Assembly: GCF_049243985.1 (NCBI RefSeq)
Contig: NC_135369.1
Coordinates: 24,474,765-24,538,764 of the forward strand
Reading direction: 5' to 3'
Source: Paroedura picta
Taxonomy: Eukaryota; Chordata; Lepidosauria; Squamata; Gekkonidae
Length of the DNA stretch: 64,000 bases
Positions 48,886-58,440 of this stretch are shown one piece after another (the stretch's first letter is position 1; each line of letters begins with the position of its first letter). The position numbers and the translations under genes are program-made. The notes under the pieces are model-generated. The model did no database searches. It saw only the letters and a list, made by a program, of their open reading frames with translations, and was not told the origin of the DNA.

Positions 48886-51800
48886 TTCAACATAAGTATA
48901 ATTTGCCAGGTGCCCCCAGATGTCCCTCCAAAGGTGGGACAATCTGGTCACCTTAAAATAAGATCACATTAAGACTGTTGAAAAGAACTAGGCATTTCCC
49001 CCTTCTAGGCTTGTTGACAATGCTAACTGAGAGGATTCCCTGTCCAGCCTTGACAAGTTCTCCATTCTCAGCCTCAGCTCTCCCATCCGTAAAGCCAGAA
49101 CTACAGGGTGGTTGTTGAGACTTGTAGCCCTGCCGGGCTATTAGAATCAAATCAATATGCCTCCCTCACCGCAGCTTGCTTCATTTTCCTGTTCCCATCT
49201 GTCTCTGCTCTGTGGTTGCCAACCTCCAGGTAGGCCTGGAGCTACAGTTGGTCTTCAGATTACAAAGTTACTGCTTTGGAGGCTGGACACTATGGCATTA
49301 TACCCCACTGAGGTCTCTGTCCTCCCTAGGTTCCAGTTCCAAATCTCCAGAGGCCTCCTGCTATGACATCACAGCAGCACAGCCAATGCCCTTGGTCAGT
49401 CAGGGAGAGAGTCACAGAAAATAATCAGCAATGTTATGTAAAACAAACAGGACTATTAACGGGTTTCAGTTTCTTCCTTCTTTCAGTCTGTGTTGTGCTG
49501 AACCCTTTAGGAGCAGCCGGTCAGGATCCTGCTCAACAAAAGAGTCAAATCTGGCAGCCCCAACTTTTCCCATCGTAATGTTGTGCTGCAGGGAGAATCA
49601 GAAACTGCAGAAATTCTCCCTCCTGGTTAACTGTTATAGATGCAGGGGGGCCTTGTATCTGCCATAAGGACCTAAACACTAATCAGTGTTCCTTCCTCCT
49701 TAAACAGATCTCTTCTCCAATCAAACGCTGCTGATCCAACGAGGGAGCTGTGTTCAGGTCTCCTATCGCATCACGTTGGATGGTAAATGCTTCCATTCTG
49801 GTTGAATTAAAACCCCTGGTGCCTCACCAGGCTGACAGACATGGGCAGACACAGACCAGCCTGCTGTGGTTATACGTGTCCTGTGAGTTGATACTAAACA
49901 GAGAGCCAGTTTGGTGAAGTGGTTAGGAGTGAGGACTTCTAATCTGGCACGTCGGGTTCGATTCCCCACTCCCTCACATGCAGCCAGCTGGGTGACCTTG
50001 GGCTCACCACAACAATGATAAAACTGTTCTGACCGAGCAGTGATATCAGGGCTCTCTCAGCCTCACCCACCTCACAGGGTGTCTGTTGTGGGGAGAGGAA
50101 TGGGAGGGCGACTGTAAGCCGCTTTGAGCCTCCTTCTGGTAGAGAAAAGCGGCATGTAAGAACCAACTCATCTTCTTCAGTAATCTCAGGGCTCTCTCAG
50201 TTTCACTCACCTCACAGGGTGTCTGTTGTGCGGAGAGGAAGGGAAGGCAATTGGAAGCCGCTTTGAGCTTTCTTTGGGTAGAGAAAAGTGGTATATAAGA
50301 ACCAACTCTTCTTCTTCTTCTTCTAAACTTGATTACGGAGTGGAATGACTGTGAACTATATAAGACAAAACTGTTCGGGTGGGAATTCTTATAAAGATAA
50401 TAGGAAATATAACTGATTCGGGGAGACATTTTACAAAGGGAACAAGACTGTACACTGTATATGGTATGCATTATCTGTCAGTTGTATGTATTATCCTTCT
50501 CTTATTAGATTGGTGTCTACTTCTGTAATACCATTTATTGTGTCTTTGAATGGATCAACAACTAGGGTTGTCAGCTCTGGGAGGAAAAACTCCTAGAGAT
50601 TTGGGAATGGAACTTGAGGAGAGGGACTTCAGCAGGTATAATGCCATACAGCCTACCTGCCAAAGCAACCATCTTCTCCAGGAGAATTGGATCTCTATTG
50701 TAATTTCATTGGCAGACTTAGCATCTACACTTTTTGGCTTTGTTTCAAATTTTCATAATCCTAGTCCTATAGCATTGCTTTAGATCAGGGGTAGTCAACC
50801 TGTGGCCCTCCAGATGTTCATGAACTACAATTCCCATGAGCCCCACCAGCATTTGCTGGCAGGGGCTCATGGGAATTGTAGTCCATGAACATCTGGAGGG
50901 CCACAGTTTGACAACCCCTGCTTTAGATGCCTCATCCCACTACTTGCATCGACTTACGTCACATAATCTGCCTTGGGTCTCAGTGAGACAGGTCGTCTGT
51001 AAATAAAGTAAATAAGTAAGAATAAGGCTGCACTATTAAATCCTGGCATGCATGTGCTGTGAAACATGGGCTCTGCCACGATTCCCCCAGGGTTTGTTGC
51101 TGGGCTCAAGAGTCTATAGCCATCTAGCAGGATTCAGTACATGCTATGCACAGATACAGGTCTCAGGGCCTTATTGTGCTGGTTGAGAGCCAACGTGGTG
51201 TAGTGGTTGAGTGGCAGCTTCTAATCTGGCGAGCCGGGTTTGATTCCCCGCTCCTCCACATGCAGCCAGCTAGGTGACCTTGGGCTAGTCACAGCCCTGA
51301 TAGTGCTGTTCTGACTGAGCAGTGATATCAGAGCTCTCTTACCTCACAGGGTGTCTGTTGTGGGAAGAGGAAATTGTAAGATGCTTTGAGACTCCTTCTA
51401 GTAGAGAAAATCAACAGACTTTTTGGCTAAACATCCAGAAGTTCCTGATAGTGAGAGGGGTTTCTCAGTGGAACAGGCTTCCTCAGGAGGTGGTGGGTTC
51501 TCCACCTTTGGACATTTTTAAACAGAGGCTGGGTAGCTATCTGATGGAGAGGCTGATTCTGTGAATTTAGGCTGATAGCGAGTGGGTGGGCAGAAGGGTC
51601 TGTGTCCATGCTTGGTTTCTATGGCCCTTTATTACATGCTCAGGGAAATGCCCATCTCCGCTTTGGGATGGGGAGGCAAATCTCTTCCAGGCCTCACTAA
51701 CCAGGGATTCTGAATTTTTTTGGGGAGTCAACATCTGGGCCGCTGGAATTTAGGCCGCTGTGGGTGGCCAGGTAGTTGTGAGTTTCCTGCATTGTGAAGG

Positions 51801-54800
51801 GGGTTGGACTAGATGATCATGGAGGTCCCTTCCAGCTCCATAATTCTATTAGTTTTATTCATTAACTAGATTTAAAGCCATTTCACCTTAAAATGAAATG
51901 GGCGCTAGCAGGCATATCGGGACCCCCCCCCCAACCCGCAAAGGCTCCTGTGCGGTTGTCTGTGTGGGCGGGGAGGCAGGCAGAAGACGGGGACGGACCG
52001 GGCTGGTGGGGCAGCGTAGTGGGGGCAAACTCACCGTGTGAAGGCTCCTCGCAAGTGTTGGTTGGTGGCGGCGGCAGCTTGAAGGAGAGCAGTGGATCGT
52101 GCAGCGTTTTTTTTTCCCGGAGCCGGCAGCGTGGGGCCATTTTGTCGTCGGGTGGCAGCCTGACGCGGCGAGAGGCGCTTTGCGCCTCTCAGCGCATCAG
52201 GCCGCCGGGCAGGGAGCCCCCGGCAGGGAGCCCCCGGCTGCGCTGTGCGCGACTGCTGGGGGCTCCCTCGAGCAGCGGCCTGACGCGGCAAGAGGCACTT
52301 CGCGCCTCTGGCCGCATCAGGCCGCCGGAGAGGGAGCCCCCGGCAGCCGCGCTCCGCGTGGCTGCCAGGGGCTCCCTTGGCGGCGGGCTGACGCGGCGGG
52401 AGGCGCTTCACGCCTCTCGCCGCGTGAGGCCGCCGGCCGAAGGAAGTCTGTGGCGGTGGGGGTGGCGAAGTGCGTGGCGAGGGTCGGCCAAAGGTAGGGA
52501 GTTAGCAGGCTTCTCAAGGCCGCTGGAGCGTTAAAGACCATCACCCTGAATTGTGCCCTAGAAACATATTGGTGCCCAGTACAGATGGGCTAGGATGGAA
52601 GTGGTATGGTTCCGACAAACCCCTCCACAGTCAGCATCCTGTTATCATTATAGAGATCCCGGGAGACAAACTGGCCCTGCCATGGCAGGGAGCTGTATTG
52701 TCTAGTGCAGGGGTAGTCAACCTGTGGTCCTCCAGATGTTCATGGACTACAATTCCCATGAGCCCCTCCCAGAAAATGCTGGCAGGGGCTCGTGGGAATT
52801 GTAATCCATGAACATCTGGAGGACCACAGGTTGACTACCCCTGGTCTAGTGCATATAAATAACATTAAAAACTACCAACAAAAACATCCTTAAAAAAAGA
52901 AATCACCATTTACAACAGCCTGTGAAATGTTGCACGTGCGATTCCCAAGAATAACTTGTTTTGACCAGTGACCAAACTCTTTCAACATCCAATAAACGCT
53001 AAGGGCAGGCCAGTAGCATTCAAGTGTTTGAGTCATGAAAGGTGGAGCCCCAAAAGAGACACATGAAAACACACACTGAAAATATAACTTTGGCCTGGGA
53101 AAGAATGGTGGTTCTTGGCCACTAAGATTTCTGATTCGGAGCTCCGTATTCTCTGAGAATTGAAATTATATATAAACTAGCAAATAAGCCCGATGCAGTT
53201 AGAAATACAGCAGGCGCAAGCAAGGTAGCATGGTGGGGTGGGTAGTTGGTGTGTGGGCGCAGTGGCAGGGCAGGAGAGGCACGTGGTGGACTTACCAGGC
53301 TGCAGCGAACGTCTCCCCAGGGAAGGCGGTGGGGCGAGCAGTCAGCGGCTGGCGGGGTCGGAGGCACGGTCCACGGCGGGGGAAAGATGCGGCCACATCA
53401 CTCAACTCAGTGCTCCTGGCTTCCCCGGCCCTCAGCATCAGCGGGGCTCCAGCGGTGGCTGGCTGGCAGCGTTGCGGCTTGTGCGTAGGTGGCTGGGCAC
53501 TCTGGCTGTGGAGCAGGGTTTGCGGCTGCGGCCGAGGCTGCAGCTGGGCTTGTGTCAGTGGTTCTCCACCGCATCTTCTGCCCTCAGAGGGCAGGGAGCA
53601 TGTGGGCGCAAGGCAGCAAGCGCACCTTGCATTCGTCTTGAGGGGGCAGGCTCCATAGGGCCCGGGTGAAGCCGCACAGTGCTGGGCAGGCAGGCACGGC
53701 GAGTCGTGCCAGCGGTGAAGTGAGTGAAGTGGAGGAGTGGAGCAGCAGTGGCGGCCAGGCAGCGTCTGTTGGTGAGGGTGACCGCACCACTCACAGCTGG
53801 CTTCTGGAGGCGGGCACTCCAGGGGCAGGCCAAATCTGGATTGGCCCAGAAGTGCAGTCCGGACTCTGGATCTGTCTGGACAGTGCTCCACCCACAGGGT
53901 GCTTTCCCAAATATTAGGGAGAACTATGGTAAGGACTAGTGGCCAAGCCCGTTGCATTCAGGAGTACAAGGGCACTAGATTGGGGGGGTGGAAGAACTCT
54001 GTAGATGGCCTCCCCCTCCCCCCAGGTCCTGGAAAGGCTACAGGCCCCTGGACAGGGAACTCACTGGCAGGAGCACCTCTCACGCAGCGGCGTTCTGCAG
54101 CCTCTGAGCCTCAGAGGGAAATGGAAGGAGGAGGGGCTGGTCAGGGGTGGGGGATGGAAGGCAATTGGCTAGCTGCTGGACAGACAGGCAAGGTGGTTTG
54201 GAGGAGGAGTCACTCAGGGGTGGGACAGCTGCCCTGAGTGGGTGTTAAGCACTGAGTGGCACTTAAGCCATGAGGCATGCTCCTCCTCCAAGGCCTTACC
54301 AGAAATATATTATGTGGAACAGATAGTTTGGGGCTTCACCTTTTATGACTCAAACACTACCAGCCTGGCCTTTATTATATATTGGATGTTGAAAGAGTTT
54401 TCTTGTATGTAGTGTTCATGGGCAGTTGTCTCTAATCTGAAGAGGAAGAGCTGGTTCTTATATGCTGCTTTTCTCTACCAGAAGGAGTCTCAATGTGGCT
54501 TACAATCCCCTTCCCTTTCCTCTCCCCAATCACACATGTGCAAAGGTGCATCATCACAGGCTGATGGGAAGGCAGCAATAGTAGAGCAATCGATCATACA
54601 GAGATGCATTGTGCAACCTTCTTTGTGGATAGTTACATAAGGGTCCCTTTTTTGGTGCATTCTACTTGTTTCTACATGGGAACTTCCAGTCTCACCATTT
54701 TAAAGGAAAAGCAAACACTGATTCTAGGCATGGCTTGCAAAAAGAGTCTTCCGCCCACCACCTTTTGCCTTTCTCTCTATGCTCCCCGCTCCCTTAGATC

Positions 54801-56264
54801 TCAGCTGGCAAACCTGGATGCTGCACCCTGCTTCCTTCATCTTCACGGAATGCTTGGGCTGCCGATGCCACAAAAAGGAAGAGGGGCAGACGACCCCTGT
54901 TTGGATGCAAGAGTGTGGACTCCTTGGGCAGCCGAGCCATCAGCCAATAGTCGACTCAAAGCAGGTACAGGCTGTGGTCCTCCTCAGACCCTCCCCGGAC
55001 CAGTTCACTTGGAGCTTCCTGCACTTTTGAGGGGATGGGAGGAGTCCCAGGGGCCCGGGGCCCGCTCCTTGGGTTAGGGGTGCCAACTTCTTTTGCTGCC
55101 CTTGTGCAACCTGACACAGAGCCATGAAGGCAGGTGACATTTTCCTGGCTTCCCTTCCAGGTTAGACAGGAGCAATAACTGTAAAAAGTTATTAGCAGCT
55201 CTATCCTGAGCTATGCACCAGAACGCAGTCTAGGGATGTGCACACACAGGAATTTGGTATTTTGGGGATTCGGCCCAAATTTATTCAGGTATATCCAAAT
55301 CCCAGGTTCGGTATACGGATGTAGTTTATTCGGATTTGGTTGAATCATTTTGGCTCCATTATAGCCTATGTGGCCATTAAAGTCAATAGGAAATGTTGCC
55401 TTTTCTTCTATTTTAGGCTTTCTCAACCAGGGATTCATGAAACCCTGGGTTTTCTTGATGGCTCTAGAAGGGTTTCCCCAATTGATAGGAGTTAATTTTT
55501 TAATAAAATTTAAACATTTGTTGCCCATTTATTGGGTGATATGACCATATACATTCATGTCAACCTGCCCACCGCCCCCCTGAAAAATGATGGGCCTGGA
55601 GGGGGTAGAAAGGGGAGGGACCCAGGATGGGCGTGTCCACAGCTATGCTTCCCAATCATATTCTGCATGATTGCACCACTTCTGGGTTTCTTGAAACCTG
55701 AAGTATGTTTCAGGAGTTTCAGCCCAGCAAGGCCATAACTGTCCCCTCAGCTGCTCTCCAGGGTCTGAGGCTGAAGTTTTCCACTTCTCCTCCTGCCTGG
55801 TCTTTTTTAACTGGAGATGCCAGGGATTGAACCTCAAATCTTCTGCAAGCCAAGGAGAGGCTCCTTTGCTGAGCCACAGCATAGAACACAGACTGGAAAT
55901 GTTTACACCAATCATCTTCACCCTCCTGGACACATACAAGCTACCAGCCAGGGGTGTGTGCAAGCCCTCAAGCTACAAGGGTATTGGGGGACTCAGGTGC
56001 CTATTCCAAGTTTTAGGCGTTGTGTTCGGTTAAAATACATGAATACAATAGCTCTATACACAGTTGTGACTGTTGGCTTGAGAATGTCATGCAGAAACCG
56101 TACATCTTCTACGCCCCTCTCCTCGATTGCAACCCCTTGCTTTTCTCCAGGCACGCTGCTGTCGGCCCCGCCGGACTCCGCTCTCTTTTGTGTTCCTCCA
56201 AGAAGACGGCGCAATAGTTGTACGGGCGCCTCGCTTAGATCGTGACTGCCACTGCCAACCCTGA
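42353..56264 (+). CDS. GSDF-like secreted TGF-beta superfamily ligand, complete, five exons, 215 aa
   Basis: Exons: 42353-42480, 48003-48166, 49708-49782, 54798-54964 and 56151-56264. All introns are GT-AG and phases (2,1,1,0) join to 648 nt. Residues 1-21 look like a signal peptide. Residues 44-97 form an Arg/Leu/Ala-rich, probably helical N-terminal part beginning with Cys44. An N-glycosylation site (NQT, 102-104) precedes the cystine knot. Knot cysteines: C112, C141, C144 or C146, adjacent C181-C182, C211 and C213 (DCHC), with an extra C162. [16 protein letters not shown] (123-138) is the TGF-beta W-x-x-W finger; the SFIF part recalls inhibin alpha. CC at 181-182 keeps the intermolecular cysteine. 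Length, exon count and short N-terminal part fit GSDF as I remember the fish proteins. The main alternative is another divergent member (inhibin-alpha or GDF15 branch). No RXK/RR furin site lies just before the knot. No AATAAA was found nearby downstream. Confidence 0.85.
43345..44075 (+). repeat. Fold-back-like repeat split by a hAT element
   Basis: The left 'ggtgaccatattggtctgca' and 'cagctccagtagcatcttag' have inverse counterparts near 44000-44070 ('ttggtctctaaggtgttact'). The hAT at 43497-43923 lies between. Confidence 0.5.
43497..43923. mobile_element. hAT nonautonomous element, about 427 bp
   Basis: Exact 8-bp duplication ctttacaa (43489-43496 and 43924-43931). Ends CAATGGTCCCCAACCTTTTT and, in inverse, TAGCGATCCCTAACC. 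It is an inverted relative of 40908-41313. Confidence 0.85.
44083..44420 (+). mobile_element. L2-type LINE 3' fragment
   Basis: 'cagggcctgtaagatagagc' and 'tcttctgccaggtttacggt' match the L2 at 21768-21810. It ends with an AGTAATAGTAG tail. Confidence 0.65.
44421..45468. other. Intron 1 of the GSDF-like gene, nothing recognised
   Basis: Mostly unique-looking sequence with a short GGT/GCA run near 44863-44890. No gene or clear repeat. Confidence 0.35.
45469..45682. mobile_element. Mariner-type MITE, copy 2
   Basis: Flanked by TA on both sides. Ends AGGGGACCAGATTTTAACAT and, in inverse, AGGTGATCAGATTGTCCCAC. Confidence 0.75.
46030..46280 (+). repeat. tRNA-derived SINE (CTT-tailed family)
   Basis: Body 'ttggtgttgtgcttaagagc' to 'gactccttcgggtagtaaaa', degraded tail. 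Confidence 0.7.
46800..47801 (+). mobile_element. CR1 LINE, 3' kilobase
   Basis: It encodes [20 protein letters not shown], then [40 protein letters not shown] and [20 protein letters not shown]. It ends in the CR1 3' end. The frame is broken several times and the 5' end is missing. It lies 200 bp before GSDF-like exon 2. Confidence 0.9.
48003..48166 (+). CDS. GSDF-like exon 2
   Basis: Acceptor TTTGTTCTCTCTCCCTTGACAG. It encodes [40 protein letters not shown] and [14 protein letters not shown]. Donor G|GTGAGT. The CxxxxLxxxxxxxLxxLxL...P.L pattern recalls the GSDF N-terminal region. Confidence 0.82.
48707..48953. mobile_element. Mariner-type MITE, copy 3, with expanded (TA)n
   Basis: Same ends as copy 2. 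A TA array at 48837-48883 is inside. The right TA duplication is kept, the left is changed. Confidence 0.7.
48837..48883. repeat. (TA)n microsatellite
   Basis: About 23 TA units inside a mariner MITE; copy 1 of the same MITE has about 9. Confidence 0.92.
49708..49782 (+). CDS. GSDF-like exon 3
   Basis: Acceptor CCTTCCTCCTTAAACAG. It encodes [20 protein letters not shown] then RITLD, with the first knot cysteine (C112) and the NQT sequon. Donor G|GTAAAT. Confidence 0.82.
49900..50324 (+). repeat. tRNA-derived SINE with duplicated 3' half
   Basis: A full SINE (49900-50177) is followed directly by a second 3' half starting 'taatctcagggctctctcag' and a CTTCTT tail at 50309-50324. Confidence 0.78.
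50786..50920. mobile_element. Palindromic hAT MITE
   Basis: CAGGGGTAGTCAACCTGTGG and inverse; exact 8-bp duplication ctttagat on both sides. Confidence 0.9.
51183..51417 (+). repeat. tRNA-derived SINE (CTT-tailed family)
   Basis: 'gccaacgtggtgtagtggtt' through 'gactccttctagtagagaaa'. The tail is lost at the junction with CR1 sequence. Confidence 0.75.
51424..51850 (+). mobile_element. CR1 LINE 3' end, disrupted
   Basis: [20 protein letters not shown] and [18 protein letters not shown] are encoded at 51424-51565. The typical 'ggttggactagatgatcatg' end appears at 51800-51850. Confidence 0.8.
51873..52545. repeat. GC-rich element with three tandem hairpin units
   Basis: It starts near 'ttaactagatttaaagccat'. 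Three units begin at 52159, 52279 and 52387 (spacing 120 and 108). Each has 'gacgcggc.agaggcgctt' inverse to 'gcgcctct..gcgcatcagg'. A long open frame exists only because of its GC content. Confidence 0.6.
52708..52843. mobile_element. Palindromic hAT MITE
   Basis: CAGGGGTAGTCAACCTGTGG and inverse; exact 8-bp duplication gtctagtg on both sides. Confidence 0.9.
53170..53945. repeat. GC-rich repeat block, unclassified
   Basis: It begins 'ataaactagcaaataagccc' and resembles the start of 51873. A similar string, 'actagtggccaagcccgttg', occurs at 53935. The long open frames in it show no family motif. Confidence 0.4.
54436..54530 (-). repeat. tRNA-derived SINE fragment
   Basis: Reverse copy of the SINE 3' half: 'gaagagctggttcttatatg' and 'ccagaaggagtctcaatgtg'. 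It lies 270 bp before GSDF-like exon 4. Confidence 0.65.
54798..54964 (+). CDS. GSDF-like exon 4 (first finger of cystine knot)
   Basis: The acceptor follows a long pyrimidine tract (TTTGCCTTTCTCTCTATGCT, then CCCCGCTCCCTTAG). It encodes [20 protein letters not shown], then [13 protein letters not shown] through IVDSKQ. Donor CAG|GTACAG; phase 0. Confidence 0.9.
55200..56150. other. Intron 4 of the GSDF-like gene, no gene recognised
   Basis: It contains possible old repeat relics but nothing I can name. Open frames lack splice context. Confidence 0.3.
56151..56264 (+). CDS. GSDF-like exon 5 (C-terminal knot)
   Basis: Acceptor CTTGCTTTTCTCCAG. It encodes [20 protein letters not shown] then [17 protein letters not shown] and TGA. 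The CC...CxC layout is that of TGF-beta superfamily C-termini. Confidence 0.9.
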   Translation, partial: ARCCRPRRTPLSFVFLQEDGAIVVRAPRLDRDCHCQP

Positions 56265-56511
56265 GAAACACTGCCCTTGGCACAGAAGAAGCCACACGCA
56301 GAGGATGGGCGACCATCACAGATCTTCTCCTGGGAGGAATGCCCCCGAACTGGCATTTTCTGATCCTGGAGATCAGCCACGGGGAAACCTGCTCCACCGC
56401 TGCCCCACCCCCACATATACACACACTAAGGAACACGTAGGGGCACCTATGAGCCCTCTGCTGCAGTCAGTGCTTTGAAGAAAGGCCCAGCTGTCTGACA
56501 GAGCATTTATA

Positions 56512-56603
56512 GAATCATAGAATCATAGAGTTGGAAGGGGCCATACAGGCCATCTAGACCAACCCCCTGCTCAACGCAGGATCAGCCCAAAGCATCCTAA
56601 AGC
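56512..56603 (-). mobile_element. CR1 LINE 3' end
   Basis: 'atagaatcatagagttggaa' and 'caggatcagcccaaagcatc', as at 17318. Confidence 0.8.
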
Positions 56604-56877
56604 ATCCAAGAAAATTTAAATCAGGTTGAAACTAATTAAGCTGCCCAAAGAACCTTAGGAATTGCAGCCTTACCAAGGAGGTGGGGTAGCTTTCAGCTGA
56701 GATCCTTCACCCTATCGCTGGACTGCAGGCCTCAGTAATTTGCTTGTAAATTATGAGATAAGATTTGAGAAGGGATAATTCCAGAATGCCGATATTTCAA
56801 AAACAACAATAATAATCACTGCTCCTTTCATGGTTTGATCCACTACAAACAGCAAGAAATTATGCTTAGCACCCTAC

Positions 56878-57180
56878 CTTGAAAAGCTTCACCACCTGGT
56901 TTCTGTCGATCAAGCTGTTGTTAAAGGCGCAGGAGTATTTGAGGTTGTTTTTCCTCATCAGTTGGCAACCTTGTTCTGTATTCTTGGTGCACATCAGATA
57001 AAAGGTCACTGGTGTCTCATATATAGTGACTGGTTCCAGTGTAGGCCTCCCCACAATATCCCTCCCTCTCATTCCCCCCCCCATCCCAAGCATGTCAGAA
57101 GAGCAGGCTGCCGAAGGACACTTTTTATAAATGCTATCACCATGAAGAAACACACCCAGATTTACATTAAAACACACCAA
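56878..57180 (-). other. Open frame with a good donor, unrecognised
   Basis: The minus frame encodes VTFYLMCTKNTEQGCQLMRK and NNLKYSCAFNNSLIDRNQVV-KLFK, followed by a strong AAG|GTAGGG donor (exon end 56878). It has three close cysteines and two sequon-like sites. No convincing acceptor was found upstream. It could be a cysteine-rich exon or chance. Confidence 0.15.
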
Positions 57181-57720
57181 CTATTTTAATACAACTGGAG
57201 ATGTTTGTCCTTTTGTTCCAGCAGTTTGGTCTTTTATAAACATGGGGAAATTGCATATGGCAGGGGTGAGAGGTGGGGGTGAGAAGGAGAAAGAGATGGA
57301 TTTTGTTCTTCGCATTGAAAGATGAATAGTTGGGCAAGTACTCCTCAGCCCTGGGTCGTACAATTGAGGTGGTCTGAGCATGTGCAAAGTACTTTTCTTC
57401 AATTGCAACCCAGTCAAAAGATTTTAAGACTGCGGTGTGATGCATACACAACATGGGAATAATCTCTACTGAACACAATAGGACATGCTTTTGAGCATGT
57501 TACATGTCCCCTTTTCGCATGCTTAAAATACTCTGTTAAACCAATGGGACTCAAAAGTGCTTAGCTTTGGTCAGATCCTGACCTAGTCGCGTTGCTGGGT
57601 CAGACCAAAAGTCCCCCTATTCCATTGTTCTCTTCTAAACAATAGCTGGTTGTACGCGTCTGAGAGAGCAGTATGTGAAAGAAACAGCTCTTCCCTGCTG
57701 TATCTCCCAAGCATCTAGAC

Positions 57721-58096
57721 CAGTGGTTCTCAACCTTCCTAATGCCACGACCCTTTAATACAGTTCCTCATGTTGAAGTGACCCCCAACCATAAAATTAA
57801 GCAAGTATTCACAGAAATTAAACCAAAACTGACCAATGGCGTGAAGATCCATTGTTCATGATTGTATATACATTGGGTTTCATCCAGGATTTCTCAGTTC
57901 ACTTCTGCCTCTTGTCCCAACATGCCGATCTCCCACTTTTCCACTGGTCCAGACAGATTAACGCTCTCTCAGTCTACCCTGCAAGACTGTTTTGTGGATG
58001 CCCCCCCCCCAGCCAAGCTGCTTGCCCTGCCGCAACCCCTGTGAAAGGGTTGTTTGACCCCCAAAGGGGTCCCAACCCCCAGGTTGAGAACCACTG
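57721..58096. mobile_element. SPIN-like hAT element (nonautonomous)
   Basis: It begins CAGTGGTTCTCAACCTTCCT, continues 'ctttaatacagttcctcatg' and ends, in inverse, CAGTGGTTCTCAACCTGGGG. These match SPIN/URR1 ends as I recall them. Sister of 15093-15473 in the opposite orientation. Confidence 0.82.
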
Positions 58097-58224
58097 ATCT
58101 TAAGGGCACACACAGGGCACACTTAAGGGCACAGTCCTTTGAATATAGAAGTTCTATTTAACTATCATGGCTGACAGATACTTTGAAGAAGACCAATGGC
58201 TTTAAAAAAAACGAGTCAGCTCAA

Positions 58225-58440
58225 GGGGCTGTGGAATGGTCTAATTTAGCTCGATCTCATCAGATCTCAGAAGCTAAGCAGGAGAATGGAAGACCACTAA
58301 GGAAGGCTTTGTAGAAGCAGACTGGCAAAACCACCCCTGCTTAAGCACTGGGCTTGAAAACCAAGTGGGGTCACCATAGGTCAGCTGCGATCTGACACAC
58401 AGAGTCCTCCCACCTAGCAGCAGCACTCCATTGTATAAAG
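58225..58440 (+). repeat. 5S rRNA-derived SINE
   Basis: 'gatctcatcagatctcagaa' and 'gctaagcagg' of the 5S core, then a SINE tail 'gtcagctgcgatctgacac'. Confidence 0.75.

Noticed and set aside
51893-52534. 213-aa open frame as a gene
   Set aside because: It runs through GC-rich tandem hairpin units where stops are rare; other frames are open too and no family motif appears.
53230-53957. Several 140-220 aa open frames on both strands
   Set aside because: Overlapping frames on both strands in GC-rich repeat sequence, with no motif or splice context.
54604-55077. 157-aa open frame taken as the coding frame of this exon
   Set aside because: The frame starting at the acceptor (54798) gives the TGF-beta finger DLSWQTW and joins in phase at both ends; the longer frame does neither.
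55993-56436. 147-aa minus-strand open frame
   Set aside because: It is the antisense shadow of GSDF-like exon 5.
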